Positions 18,067 through 27,805 of a stretch of DNA of 64,000 nucleotides are shown here, piece by piece (position 1 is the stretch's first letter; each line of letters starts with the position of its first letter). Source of the stretch: Ruminiclostridium josui JCM 17888 (GTDB lineage: Bacteria; Bacillota; Clostridia; Acetivibrionales; DSM-1351); NCBI RefSeq assembly GCF_000526495.1, contig NZ_JAGE01000001.1, positions 496,001 to 560,000 on the forward strand, given 5' to 3'. Made by a program: the position numbers and the translations under genes. The notes under the pieces are model-generated. The model did no database searches and was not told the DNA's origin. It saw nothing but the letters and a program-made list of their open reading frames with translations.

Positions 18067-18384
18067 TTATTCAGCCTTTTCTTCCTCTGTACAAACACAT
18101 TCCTCAACGGCTTCGTTTTCGGTGCTGCTGCAGTCCTTTTCTTTTTTTATAATATCTTCAATCTTTTCTTTTGCTGTATTCAAGCCATCTTTAACATTTT
18201 CCAGCGTATCCTTTGTTACTTTAGCTATATCTTCCCTTGTTTCCTTTCCTGATTTAGGAGCTAAAAGCACTCCGGCTGCTACACCAACAGCTGTTCCTAT
18301 TCCGGCACCAATTGCAACATTTTTAGCAGCCTGCTTTTTAGTTGATTTCTTTTTATTCTTTTTAAGTAAATCCTTTAAATCCAT
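18067..18384 (-). CDS. YtxH domain protein
   Basis: A 105-residue protein with a Lys-rich N-terminus, a Gly/Ala-rich hydrophobic segment (AIGAGIGTAVGVAAGVLLAP, about 24-43) followed by KSGKETRED, which is the YtxH signature, then an amphipathic helix. The Glu-rich tail has two unusual cysteines (ECVC). YtxH proteins are general-stress associated and of unknown activity. GGAGG lies before the ATG, and it is first in a two-gene unit. Confidence 0.8.
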   Translation of the reverse strand: MDLKDLLKKNKKKSTKKQAAKNVAIGAGIGTAVGVAAGVLLAPKSGKETREDIAKVTKDTLENVKDGLNTAKEKIEDIIKKEKDCSSTENEAVEECVCTEEEKAE

Positions 18385-18502
18385 TGTTAAACGCCTCCTT
18401 TATTATAGTATTGTGATTATAAATAATGGATAATAATATACCTATTATTAACATTATACGACTTTACCTTTGAAATTGATAGATGGGTTTAATTTAATTT
18501 TT

Positions 18503-18757
18503 TTACCCTGCCTGCTGTGTTTTTAAAACTGATTCAATAGCACAAGCCAACTGATCAGGACATGAAGTACCTCTTCCCTGGCAGTCAATACCTTTTAACC
18601 TTGTAACTACTTCATATGCCGGCATACCCTCAACAAGAGAGCTGATACCCTGAAGATTTCCTGAACACCCTTTGCTGAAGCGAACATTTTTTAATTTTCC
18701 GTCTTCAATCTCAAAACTTATCTGGCTTGAGCAGGTACCTCTTGTTTTGAATTGCAT
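18503..18757 (-). CDS. TSCPD domain protein (TIGR03905 type)
   Basis: An 84-residue protein matching the short TSCPD family: GTCSSQI near the start, FSKGCSGNLQGIS and GRGTSCPDQLACAI. TSCPD is the zinc-finger-like tail of B12-dependent ribonucleotide reductases; the stand-alone form has no assigned function and may bind metal through the four conserved cysteines. It sits alone, divergent from glgA. Confidence 0.85.
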   Translation of the reverse strand: MQFKTRGTCSSQISFEIEDGKLKNVRFSKGCSGNLQGISSLVEGMPAYEVVTRLKGIDCQGRGTSCPDQLACAIESVLKTQQAG

Positions 18758-18940
18758 TATAATTACCCTCCAATCATCTTTCTGTCAAATATTTAATACA
18801 AGAATAATTCAACCATCTTAATGTGTCAACCAAGATTTTTATTCTTACTTTATTCCCTGTTTGTTGTAGGTTGAAACAATTTCTGATAGACTTTAATTAT
18901 CTGGAAAATTTGATTCGCTAGTATTTTAGGAGGTAATAAG

Positions 18941-20395
18941 GTGAATAATTTAAATATTTTGTTTGCTTCTTCAGAAGTATTCCCTTTTGCAAAAACCGGA
19001 GGTCTTGGTGATGTTGCCGGTTCCCTTCCAAAAGCTCTGTCAAAGCTGGGTTGTGATATTCGTGTAGTTATGCCAAAGTACAATGTAATCCCCCAACAGT
19101 ACAAGTCCCAAATGGAATATCTCGGCTTTATTTATGTGGATGTGTCATGGAGACATCAGTATTGTGGTATTTTTAGATTAAACTATGACGGAATAACATA
19201 CTATTTTCTTGATAATGAATATTACTTTAACAGGCCTGAACTATATGGCGATTATGACCAGGCCGAACAATTTACTTTTTTCAGTAAAGCCCTTTTAGAA
19301 TTGCTTCCTTTCATAGGTTTCAAGGCTAATATAATACATTGCAATGATTGGCAGACAGGAGTTGTAAGTCTTTTATTAAAAGCAGTGTACAAAAGCAATC
19401 CTTTTTACAAAAACATTAAAACCATATTTACTATACACAATCTAAAATATCAGGGTATCTTCCCCAAAGAAGTACTTTCGGATTTGCTTGGATTGGATTG
19501 GAGATACTTCACCCCTGAAGGAATTGAATTTAACGGAAATGTAAACTTTTTAAAAGCTGGCTTAGTATATTCGGACACAATAAGTACTGTAAGTCCTACT
19601 TATGCCAATGAAATAAAAAATGATTTTTTCGGTGAAGGTTTAAATGGCGTATTAATCAAACGTTCAGCAGATTTGTACGGAATATTGAACGGTATTGACT
19701 ATGAAAAAAATAATCCTGAAACTGATACCAGATTGTATGCTCCGTACTCGGCTGACAATATATCTCAAAAGTATGAAAATAAACGAAGGTTACAGCAGGA
19801 TTTAGGTCTTCCCGTAAGAGCAGATGTACCTATAATCAGTATTATTTCAAGGCTCACTTCTCAAAAAGGCTTTGACCTTATAGAATGCGTACTTGAAGAA
19901 ATCCTGCAAATGGATATTCAGCTTATCATACTTGGCAAAGGAGACGAGCATTACAAATATATTTTTGAAAATGCGGCATATTGGCATAAAGACAAGGTTT
20001 CAGCAAACATAACCTTTAGTGATACTCTTGCTCAACGAATTTATGCGGCATCAGACATGTTTCTTATGCCTTCCTTGTTTGAGCCATGCGGACTAGGTCA
20101 GATTTTCAGCTTCCGGTATGGAGCTGTTCCCATTGTCCGCGAAACAGGCGGCCTTAATGATACCGTTTTATCATACAACGAAGCTAACGGTGAAGGGAAC
20201 GGTTTTACTTTTACAAACTACAATGCACATGATATGCTTAATACAATCAGGCGTGCAGTCCATTTTTATTATAATAAAAAAGATATCTGGAGCCTTCTTG
20301 TTCAAAGAGGCATGAGATCAGATTTCAGTTGGGAGAAATCAGCACAGGAATACATGAATATGTATCATAAAACACTGCAAAATAGCAATAACTAA
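18941..20395 (+). CDS. glgA: glycogen synthase (ADP-glucose, GT5)
   Basis: A 484-residue GT5 enzyme extending alpha-1,4-glucan from ADP-glucose. The start is GTG after a perfect AGGAGG. The ADP-glucose-binding KTGGLGDV motif lies near the N-terminus, and the C-terminal GT-B domain has RLTSQKGFDL and the catalytic-glutamate motif SLFEPCGLGQ. A TTGAAA/TAATTA promoter is possible at 18871-18899. No other glycogen gene is adjacent. It is convergent with cobO, overlapping its end by 4 bases. Confidence 0.97.
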   Translation: MNNLNILFASSEVFPFAKTGGLGDVAGSLPKALSKLGCDIRVVMPKYNVIPQQYKSQMEYLGFIYVDVSWRHQYCGIFRLNYDGITYYFLDNEYYFNRPELYGDYDQAEQFTFFSKALLELLPFIGFKANIIHCNDWQTGVVSLLLKAVYKSNPFYKNIKTIFTIHNLKYQGIFPKEVLSDLLGLDWRYFTPEGIEFNGNVNFLKAGLVYSDTISTVSPTYANEIKNDFFGEGLNGVLIKRSADLYGILNGIDYEKNNPETDTRLYAPYSADNISQKYENKRRLQQDLGLPVRADVPIISIISRLTSQKGFDLIECVLEEILQMDIQLIILGKGDEHYKYIFENAAYWHKDKVSANITFSDTLAQRIYAASDMFLMPSLFEPCGLGQIFSFRYGAVPIVRETGGLNDTVLSYNEANGEGNGFTFTNYNAHDMLNTIRRAVHFYYNKKDIWSLLVQRGMRSDFSWEKSAQEYMNMYHKTLQNSNN

Positions 20396-20925
20396 AATTC
20401 TATTCCCTTTCTGGCCGGAACTCCTTCTTGATACGGATGCTTTACTGCTTTTATTTCAGATACGTAGTCGGCAGCTTCTATCAGACGTTTTCCGGCATTT
20501 CTCCCGGTTAATACAAGTTCTGTTTCTTGGGGTTTATCTTTTATCATAGCAATAACATCATCCTCACTGATAAACCCATTATTCAGAACCCCTATCAATT
20601 CGTCCAAAATAACCAAACCGTATTTGTTTTGTATGATAAGATTTTTTACATTAAGGAAAATTTCAGAAGCCTCTTTTCGTGCTTCTTCCTTTTCTTCCTC
20701 AGTCATATTCCATACAAACTTTTTACAGCTGAAACCTCTTATTACAGTAAACTCCGGTTCCATTTTCTTTAGAGAATTAAGCTCACAGGTATCTCTGCTT
20801 TTGAGAAACTGAACCATTAGAACCTTCATACTGTCTCCGCAGGCCCTTATTCCAAGTCCTATTGCAGCTGTAGTCTTACCTTTGCCATCACCAGTATAAA
20901 TGTGTACTAAACCTTTTTTACTCAT
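20392..20925 (-). CDS. cobO: cob(I)yrinic acid a,c-diamide adenosyltransferase (CobO/BtuR type)
   Basis: A 177-residue adenosyltransferase that places the 5'-deoxyadenosyl group on reduced corrinoids using ATP. The P-loop is TGDGKGKTTAAIG, followed by VQFLKS and VILDELIG; the C-terminal KHPYQEGVPARKGIEF is diagnostic for the CobA/CobO/BtuR family. It follows folK by 18 bases on the same strand, so it may be expressed with folate genes although the main cobalamin operon is 36 kb away. Confidence 0.94.
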   Translation of the reverse strand: MSKKGLVHIYTGDGKGKTTAAIGLGIRACGDSMKVLMVQFLKSRDTCELNSLKKMEPEFTVIRGFSCKKFVWNMTEEEKEEARKEASEIFLNVKNLIIQNKYGLVILDELIGVLNNGFISEDDVIAMIKDKPQETELVLTGRNAGKRLIEAADYVSEIKAVKHPYQEGVPARKGIEF

Positions 20926-20943
20926 AGAAATCCTCCATTTATA

Positions 20944-21417
20944 TTACAGAAAGTTTTCATGATATATTTCATTTATATTTTTATTAAATACCGGATGCAA
21001 TACAAAAGGTGCTATTTCGTTTAAAGGCTCCAGTACAAATCTGCGTTCATGCATTCTTGGATGAGGAATTACCAAATCTGTGTCATAGATAATATCACTT
21101 CCGTATAGGAGTATATCGAGGTCAATAGTCCTTGGTCCCCAGTGTATTATTCTCTCTCTTTTGAGTTCCTTTTCTATTCCTGAACACACATTCAAAAGCT
21201 CTCTAGCCGACAGTGATGTCCTTATTTCAACCACCGCATTTAAAAAATCCGGCTGCTGTTCATACCCAACCGGAGCAGTATTATAGTAAGAAGACACCGC
21301 CGTAACTTGAATCTTTTCAATCTGTTTCAGAAGTTCAATCGCGCTGTTCAGCTGGTATTCCCTATCTCCAATATTTGAACCTAACCCTATAAATGCAGTA
21401 ATTACATTCTCACACAT
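20944..21417 (-). CDS. folK: 6-hydroxymethyl-7,8-dihydropterin pyrophosphokinase
   Basis: A 157-residue HPPK transferring pyrophosphate from ATP to hydroxymethyl-dihydropterin. Motifs are FIGLGSNIGDRE, RTIDLDILLYG and IPHPRMHERRFVL. An earlier in-frame start (21441) exists, but AGGGGCG lies 6 bases before ATG 21417, which overlaps the end of folB by 8 bases. It is the last folate gene of the operon. Confidence 0.95.
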   Translation of the reverse strand: MCENVITAFIGLGSNIGDREYQLNSAIELLKQIEKIQVTAVSSYYNTAPVGYEQQPDFLNAVVEIRTSLSARELLNVCSGIEKELKRERIIHWGPRTIDLDILLYGSDIIYDTDLVIPHPRMHERRFVLEPLNEIAPFVLHPVFNKNINEIYHENFL

Positions 21418-21784
21418 TGAATTCGCCCCTGGTACGCTCAAGCTGGACTCCTGCGTATTTAAGATGATATCCCATGGGAGCCCAAGGTTTTTTTAGCAGT
21501 ATTTTTACTGATTCAGCCTTTTGAAAGTTAATAAATATGCCCTCAAGAATTTTATATGCAACCGTTTCAATTAAATCATATTTGTCTGAGCTTACAATAT
21601 CTCCAACAACTCTACATACCTCTGCGTAATTTAAAGTGCAGCTTAAGTCATGGTTTTTAGCAGCAGTAGTTAAGTCAGCTGATATTTCCAATGAAACAAG
21701 AAACATTTGCCCCAATTTCTTCTCTTCTTCTGCTACCCCGTGATAAGCATACACTTCTAAATCTTCTATAATTATTTTATCCAT
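21410..21784 (-). CDS. folB: dihydroneopterin aldolase
   Basis: A 124-residue FolB that cleaves dihydroneopterin to hydroxymethyl-dihydropterin. DKIIIEDLEVYAYHGVAEEE at the start and the central NYAEVC and DLIETVAYKI helices are family signatures, and the C-terminal KKPWAP strand is present. It begins one base after the folP stop and overlaps folK, so expression is coupled. Confidence 0.95.
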   Translation of the reverse strand: MDKIIIEDLEVYAYHGVAEEEKKLGQMFLVSLEISADLTTAAKNHDLSCTLNYAEVCRVVGDIVSSDKYDLIETVAYKILEGIFINFQKAESVKILLKKPWAPMGYHLKYAGVQLERTRGEFNV

Positions 21785-22609
21785 TTATCTCACCATACTA
21801 TCCGTCATTTTTGCCACTCTTACATTTTGTAAAACGTCATGAACTCTTACAATATCAACTCCTTTTGAAATGCCTGTTGCCGTTGTCGCCAGCGTGCCTT
21901 CAAGCCTGTCAAATACTTCAAGTTCCAGAAGCTTACCTATAAATGATTTCCGGGAAGTACCCAAAAGCACTGGATAGCCAAGAATTTTAAATGCCTCAAG
22001 CTTACGCATTACCTCTAGGTTTTGCTCCCAGGTTTTTGCAAAGCCTATACCAGGGTCTATGATTATTTTATCATCCCTTATACCTGCATTTTTTGCTATT
22101 AATATACTTTCTTCAAGTTCTCTCAATATTTGTCCTATAAGATCTTCTCCGTAATCTGTTCCGGTAGTTCTGTTGTGCATTATACATACAGGTACACCAT
22201 ACTTTGCTATTGTTTGAGCCATGCGGGAATCGTATTTAAGCCCCCAGATATCATTAATCATGTCTGCCCCTGCCTTTATGGCAAGTTCTGCGGTATCTGC
22301 CCTGTAGGTATCCACAGAAATAGGCAATGTAATCTCTTTGGATAAAGCACGAATAACAGGTAAAATTCTTTGCTGTTCAATTTCAGAAGATACAGGTACC
22401 GCACCGGGTTTTGTGGTTTCTCCACCAACATCAATTATATCTGCACCTTCTTCTTGCATCCTTAATGCCTGATTAAGCGCCATTTCCGGATTTACATAAC
22501 TACCCCCGTCCGAAAATGAATCCGGTGTTACATTAAGAATTCCCATTACATAAGTCTTTTTCCCCCATTCCCATGTACTGTTCCGAATTTTAAAAGATTC
22601 AGCTTTCAT
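21785..22609 (-). CDS. folP: dihydropteroate synthase
   Basis: A 274-residue TIM-barrel enzyme joining the pterin pyrophosphate with p-aminobenzoate, and the sulfonamide target. Visible signatures are LNVTPDSFSDGG, DVGGETTKPGA, SVDTYRA, MINDIWG, DPGIGFAKT and GTSRKSFIG. The length is normal. It sits between the HD-domain gene and folB, with 21 bases or fewer separating each. Confidence 0.97.
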   Translation of the reverse strand: MKAESFKIRNSTWEWGKKTYVMGILNVTPDSFSDGGSYVNPEMALNQALRMQEEGADIIDVGGETTKPGAVPVSSEIEQQRILPVIRALSKEITLPISVDTYRADTAELAIKAGADMINDIWGLKYDSRMAQTIAKYGVPVCIMHNRTTGTDYGEDLIGQILRELEESILIAKNAGIRDDKIIIDPGIGFAKTWEQNLEVMRKLEAFKILGYPVLLGTSRKSFIGKLLELEVFDRLEGTLATTATGISKGVDIVRVHDVLQNVRVAKMTDSMVR

Positions 22610-22630
22610 ATTTTGTTATCCTTCATCCTT

Positions 22631-23110
22631 TTAGTAATTTAGTACAGGTGTGCCGCCGTTGATAAACCAGTTGCATTCCCCAACCATAGCGCATTTGACA
22701 CACTGTCGGCAAGACTTATCACCTGCATATAAAACCTTACTTAGTGGCGTACTGTGTCCTTCCTTTTTACGATGTTTTTCAATTGCATCTAAAACCATTT
22801 CTATGTCGTCTTTTTCCATATTTAAATCTAAAAGAATCTCACGTGCTAAAACTGCCCCTTCAGCAGCATGGTCCGCCTTTTGACTATATTGCTTCCATTT
22901 AGCAATATCATGGAGAAGTGCAGTTATATATATTATTTCTTTTTTAAGGTCGTATTTGTTTTCAAGTGCAATAATATATGCAACCCTTGCCACATCTAAT
23001 GAATGTTGAATATCATGGTGGCAAAATTTACGGTCTCTTTCTGCCTGAGAATTCAACTCCATATACTTTTTAAATTGTGGATGGTTTAATATCATTTGTA
23101 CTCTTTCCAT
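22631..23110 (-). CDS. HD-domain phosphohydrolase inside the folate operon
   Basis: A 159-residue HD-superfamily protein. The metal ligands are visible as KFCHHDIQHS (first His), ALLHDIAK (HD), ADHAAEGA and a later EKHRKK. A cysteine-rich tail (CRQCVKCAMVGEC) with five closely spaced Cys may bind metal and is not part of the usual HD fold. The substrate is unknown. It lies between folE and folP with gaps of about 20 bases, so a step in pterin synthesis, possibly dephosphorylation of dihydroneopterin phosphates, is an attractive inference. Confidence 0.8.
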   Translation of the reverse strand: MERVQMILNHPQFKKYMELNSQAERDRKFCHHDIQHSLDVARVAYIIALENKYDLKKEIIYITALLHDIAKWKQYSQKADHAAEGAVLAREILLDLNMEKDDIEMVLDAIEKHRKKEGHSTPLSKVLYAGDKSCRQCVKCAMVGECNWFINGGTPVLNY

Positions 23111-23126
23111 ACTGTCCCCTGTATTA

Positions 23127-23714
23127 TTACTTATATAATATCATCAATCTTTTTGTAAGATTATCATCTGTGTTGAATTTTCCACGAAAAGTAGTAGTTG
23201 TAGTTAGAGATCCTGTATTTTTAATACCTCGAGCAGTCATACATGCGTGCTGTCCTTCAATAATTACTGCAACATCCTCTGAATCAGTAATCTTTTGCAT
23301 AATTTCAGCTATATCAGAACCTATTCTCTCCTGCAGTTGAAGGCGTTTTCCCACCATGTCGGCAATTCTGGCTATTTTGCTAAGACCCAGTATCTTGCCA
23401 TTTGGCACGTAAGCAACTGCAACCTTCATATTGTACATAAGGGCCATATGATGCTCACAATAACTAAAAATGTCTATATCTTTAACCAATATCATTTCTT
23501 TGTTATCTTTAGGTATCACCAAATCATCTTCAAAGGTCTTGTTATACATTTCAGCAATCTGGTCATTGGTATAGCTTATCCCTTCAAAAATCTCCTCGTA
23601 CATACGAGCCACACGTGAGGGCGTCTCTTTAAGCCCCTCTCTATCAGGGTCCTCTCCTATGGCAATCAGTAAACCTCTGATATGCTCTTCAACTTTTTTC
23701 CTATCTATAGACAT
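23127..23714 (-). CDS. folE: GTP cyclohydrolase I
   Basis: A 195-residue FolE making 7,8-dihydroneopterin triphosphate from GTP, the first folate step. Zinc ligands are in YCEHHMAL and [21 protein letters not shown] and SKIARIADM are family motifs. A GTG three codons upstream is possible, but AAGGTGAG lies ideally before ATG 23714. It is the first gene of folE-HD-folP-folB-folK(-cobO). No riboswitch is visible upstream. Confidence 0.96.
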   Translation of the reverse strand: MSIDRKKVEEHIRGLLIAIGEDPDREGLKETPSRVARMYEEIFEGISYTNDQIAEMYNKTFEDDLVIPKDNKEMILVKDIDIFSYCEHHMALMYNMKVAVAYVPNGKILGLSKIARIADMVGKRLQLQERIGSDIAEIMQKITDSEDVAVIIEGQHACMTARGIKNTGSLTTTTTFRGKFNTDDNLTKRLMILYK

Positions 23715-23745
23715 GTAACTCACCTTATATATGTTTTCTTATGTA

Positions 23746-23790
23746 TCTTATAAAAAGTAAAATCCCTGAAAGTAGTGTACTCTAGGGATT
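23746..23790 (-). terminator. terminator after the QueG-like gene
   Basis: On the minus strand, AATCCCT and AGGGATT (23784-23790 with 23761-23767) close a 16-base loop and are followed by TTTTACTTTTTAT. It separates the Fe-S gene from the folate operon. Confidence 0.65.
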
Positions 23791-23917
23791 ATATTTCAAA
23801 TAAACCATTAAATATGAATACCTTCTATCCTAAAAAGAATAGCACACGTATTTTCCACAGTCAACGTTTAAGAACACCTCATAACGACATTTTTCCTTAA
23901 TTTCCCTTACATTATTG

Positions 23918-24607
23918 TCATATTATACTACTCCCGCTTGGGCATACTTTTATACAAATTCCACATACTGAGCCCCTGCCTATATGCTTAAAATTCCTGT
24001 TCATATATTCAGAACAAGCTCTTGCATCTACTACATTTTCACGAGGTTTCCCAAACTCCCACTTATTCCCGGTAAGAGCAAGGGCAGGACATGCTTTTAC
24101 ACACCTGTTACATGATGAACAATTATTTTGTAGTATTATATTTTCACAAGGAAGCTCCATATCTGTAAGAACAGTCCCAAGCCTCACTCTGGGGCCGTAA
24201 TCCTTATGGATAAATAATCCGTTTTTGCCTATCCAGCCCAGGCCTGCTAAAACAGCGCCTGTTTTATGAGGAAACACACCACTGTAAGGTATTGGTGAGG
24301 AAGGTATGCTTTGTGATGCAGCAATGGAATATGCCCTTTTGCCGTGTGCCTGAATAGACAGAACCAGTCTAAGGGATATTTGGTCTATTAAGGCATTTAC
24401 AGACCGGTAATGGTTAAAATAAGTAAAGGTAGGTTTATCGTCTATCTCGTCAATTATTGCATCTGAAAGTCTGACACCGAAAGTTATGGCAATAGGATAC
24501 CTTTTTAAGGGTTCAGGTAAATGATCCTCTACATCCGAGGTTCCAAAGAAAGTTCCTCCCATACCGTATACTATTGTTTCCAGTTCTTTATATAAATTGT
24601 CTGACAC
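23918..24607 (-). CDS. QueG-like double [4Fe-4S] protein, short form
   Basis: A 229-residue protein related to epoxyqueuosine reductase QueG but much shorter (QueG is usually about 310-380). GLGWIGKNGLFIHKDYGPRV matches the QueG core, and two ferredoxin-type clusters follow: CSSCNRCVKACP and VCGICIKVCP with an additional Cys before it. The B12-binding N-terminal region is reduced and the HEAT-like tail is missing. Start GTG follows AAAGGAG. With QueH encoded at 5.2 kb, a different substrate is likely. Confidence 0.75.
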   Translation of the reverse strand: MSDNLYKELETIVYGMGGTFFGTSDVEDHLPEPLKRYPIAITFGVRLSDAIIDEIDDKPTFTYFNHYRSVNALIDQISLRLVLSIQAHGKRAYSIAASQSIPSSPIPYSGVFPHKTGAVLAGLGWIGKNGLFIHKDYGPRVRLGTVLTDMELPCENIILQNNCSSCNRCVKACPALALTGNKWEFGKPRENVVDARACSEYMNRNFKHIGRGSVCGICIKVCPSGSSII

Positions 24608-24745
24608 GTATATCTCCTTTTGTGTTTAATTCTGATTTAAATATTATATCATTAACTATAAAGGTAGTGCACGGGAAATAAAGCTAAAATTTAACCATAT
24701 AAAAAGTCTTTTTAAGGTAATATAGTAAACCATAAGTCTTTATGG

Positions 24746-24777
24746 TATAATTTTAATGTAATTTCAAGCTAAATTAC
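24746..24777 (+). promoter_or_regulatory. extended -10 promoter and leader hairpin of the DUF4364 gene
   Basis: TGGTATAAT (24743-24751) is an extended -10 box. GTAATTT...AAATTAC (24758-24777) is a 7-base-pair hairpin straddling the expected start region. Confidence 0.5.
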
Positions 24778-24797
24778 AGCTAAGAGCGGAGGTATTT

Positions 24798-25343
24798 ATG
24801 GGTTCTATTGAAAGCAGCAGAGAACTTGCCGAAAATAAGCTGATATTATTATATATTATTCATAATCTTGAATCACCGGTAACCAATTTGCTTATTACAA
24901 AAATTATATTAGAAAATAAGCTGATGAATTATATTTTTCTTCAACAATATCTTGATGAACTTTGTGAAGGAAAATTTCTTACAAAAATAGATTCTGACGA
25001 AAAGCTGTCATATAGTATTTCTTCTGCCGGAAAACAAAGTCTGGAGTATTTTACTTCATTAATTCCTGCCGGCATAAAAGCCAGAATTGATGAGGCTTTA
25101 AACAAATATAAAAAAAGCAAAAAAAATGAAATAAACATACAGTCAGACTTTGTTGCCGTAAAAGAAAATGAGTATATCGTTAGTTTAAAGATTTGTGAAG
25201 GAAACTTTACCTATATTGATTTAAAAATGTCTGTTGGAAGCCGTAATGACGCAAAGAAAATCTGCGACAACTGGGCTCAGAATTCAGAGAAATTGTATAG
25301 TAAAATTTTATCAGTACTTACCAATACAGTTGACGATAATTAG
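24798..25343 (+). CDS. DUF4364 family protein (winged-helix type)
   Basis: A 181-residue DUF4364 protein: the N-terminal ENKLILLYIIHNLESPVTN, a Leu-rich wing and SYSISSAGKQSLEYF are characteristic. The N-terminal half looks like a winged-helix DNA-binding domain; the C-terminal half (about 105-175) is an alpha/beta region of unknown role. A CGGAGG ribosome site precedes the ATG. The target is unknown; it is transcribed alone and divergent from the QueG-like gene. Confidence 0.8.
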   Translation: MGSIESSRELAENKLILLYIIHNLESPVTNLLITKIILENKLMNYIFLQQYLDELCEGKFLTKIDSDEKLSYSISSAGKQSLEYFTSLIPAGIKARIDEALNKYKKSKKNEINIQSDFVAVKENEYIVSLKICEGNFTYIDLKMSVGSRNDAKKICDNWAQNSEKLYSKILSVLTNTVDDN

Positions 25344-25362
25344 GAAAATAACATCTGACTTT

Positions 25363-25635
25363 TTAGTAATAACTATTTAGTCCGTGCTTCAATCCTCTGG
25401 AAAAGCACTCGCTTATAAGTAAATTCAGCTGATGACGAATAAACTGAACTCTAAGCTGGGCTATTTTTTGTTTTCCATAATCGTCTCTTATGTTTTTTAA
25501 GTATATCTCGTTTAACTTTAGAAATTTATATGTATCTTTAACCTTTTCAAGCAGTGTCTTATCACTGAGTTTTTTTATTGAAGATTTGTCAAGACATTCA
25601 TAAGTGTGGTTTTGTGTAGCGTAGTTTTCTTTCAT
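25363..25635 (-). CDS. unknown helical protein (90 residues)
   Basis: Not recognised. AGGAGG lies 4-5 bases before the ATG, so translation is credible. The sequence is soluble, Lys/Leu-rich and helical, with two Cys (positions about 14 and 79). Patterns such as KLNEIYLKNIRDDYGKQKIA suggest a two-helix hairpin like small sporulation regulators, but no family motif is clear. It is convergent with the DUF4364 gene (20-base gap). Confidence 0.65.
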   Translation of the reverse strand: MKENYATQNHTYECLDKSSIKKLSDKTLLEKVKDTYKFLKLNEIYLKNIRDDYGKQKIAQLRVQFIRHQLNLLISECFSRGLKHGLNSYY

Positions 25636-25735
25636 ATACCCTCCTGAAATTTTTACTAAGTTTTATCAACGAAATACCTATTATATTATTCAGGATAGTA
25701 TAAATTTATTACATATTTTTTTAATACAATAAAAA

Positions 25736-25754
25736 GCCGCCCTACGGCAGCTCT
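25736..25754 (-). terminator. terminator overlapping the yhbY stop
   Basis: On the minus strand, GCTGCC pairs with GGCGGC around a 4-base loop and runs into TTTTTATTGTATT. The yhbY stop codon is inside the stem. It closes the long ribosome-assembly transcript. Confidence 0.7.
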
Positions 25755-26032
25755 ATTACGGAATTCTTTTCAGATGGCTTGTACAAAACAAACTTACTTC
25801 CGATAACCTGAACTACTTCGGAATTTGTCTGTTCTGCAATTTCTTCACATATGGTTTTAGTATCACATTCTGCATTTTTCAGGACAGTGGCTTTTACCAG
25901 TTCTCTAGCCTCCAGTGCATCTGAAAACTGCTTTATCATATTATCGCTTACTCCGCCTTTTCCAACCTGAAAAATGGGCTGAAGATTATTTGCAAGCGAC
26001 CTCAAATAGCTTCTTTGTTTACCTGTAAGCAT
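25742..26032 (-). CDS. yhbY: YhbY/CRS1-type RNA-binding protein
   Basis: A 96-residue CRM-domain protein that binds pre-50S particles. MLTGKQRSYLRSLA, the GKGG loop (VGKGGVSDN) and ALEARELVK are family motifs. An in-frame start 11 codons upstream is unlikely because GGAGGG lies just before ATG 26032. It directly follows obgE, as in many Firmicutes, consistent with a ribosome-assembly operon. Confidence 0.93.
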   Translation of the reverse strand: MLTGKQRSYLRSLANNLQPIFQVGKGGVSDNMIKQFSDALEARELVKATVLKNAECDTKTICEEIAEQTNSEVVQVIGSKFVLYKPSEKNSVIELP

Positions 26033-26076
26033 TGAACCCTCCATATCTGCATAGAAAATACCCATGCATAATCTTA

Positions 26077-27354
<1,278 letters not shown>

Positions 27355-27461
27355 TTATCTTCTCTCCATAAAACAAATATTCTTTTTAACCAAATCCAGA
27401 ACTCTGTTTATTTTAACCTGAAACAAATAATTTATGTGAAAAATAACTTTTATTATACGCT

Positions 27462-27500
27462 AAAAAGGTAGAAAATGCGTATCACATTCTCTACCTTTTT
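27462..27500 (-). terminator. terminator between rpmA and obgE
   Basis: AAAAAGGTAGA (27462-27472) pairs with TCTACCTTTTT (27490-27500), with further pairing inside. It lies 20 bases after rpmA and makes obgE at least partly independent of ribosomal protein expression. Confidence 0.8.
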
Positions 27501-27519
27501 TAATGCGATAATTTTTTAA

Positions 27520-27801
27520 TTACTCAGCAGTCACTATCATAACTTGTTTCTTATCTCTGCCAAGTCTTGCAAACTTAACCTTTCCATCCTTTAATGCAAA
27601 CAAAGTATCATCTTTACCTTTTCCTACGTTTACACCAGGATGAATCTTTGTACCTCTTTGACGAACAAGAATGTTTCCTGCGAGAACGAATTGACCATCA
27701 GCTCTTTTAACACCCAGTCTTTTAGCTTCACTGTCACGTCCGTTTCTTGAACTACCAACACCTTTTTTATGAGCAAAAAGCTGTAAATTAACCTTTATCA
27801 T
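27520..27801 (-). CDS. rpmA: 50S ribosomal protein L27 with cleavable N-terminus
   Basis: A 93-residue L27. The true start is ATG 27801, behind AGGAGGTG (the open frame begins 6 codons earlier). The first nine residues, MIKVNLQLF, precede AHKKGVGSS: this is the Firmicutes extension removed by the Prp protease to expose the peptidyl-transferase-contacting tail. The prp gene lies immediately upstream and ends 5 bases before this start. Confidence 0.97.
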   Translation of the reverse strand: MIKVNLQLFAHKKGVGSSRNGRDSEAKRLGVKRADGQFVLAGNILVRQRGTKIHPGVNVGKGKDDTLFALKDGKVKFARLGRDKKQVMIVTAE

Positions 27802-27805
27802 GAGA

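Noticed and set aside
23715-23917. Possible riboswitch upstream of folE
   Set aside because: No THF- or preQ1-type motif was found; the only structure is the terminator of the QueG-like gene.
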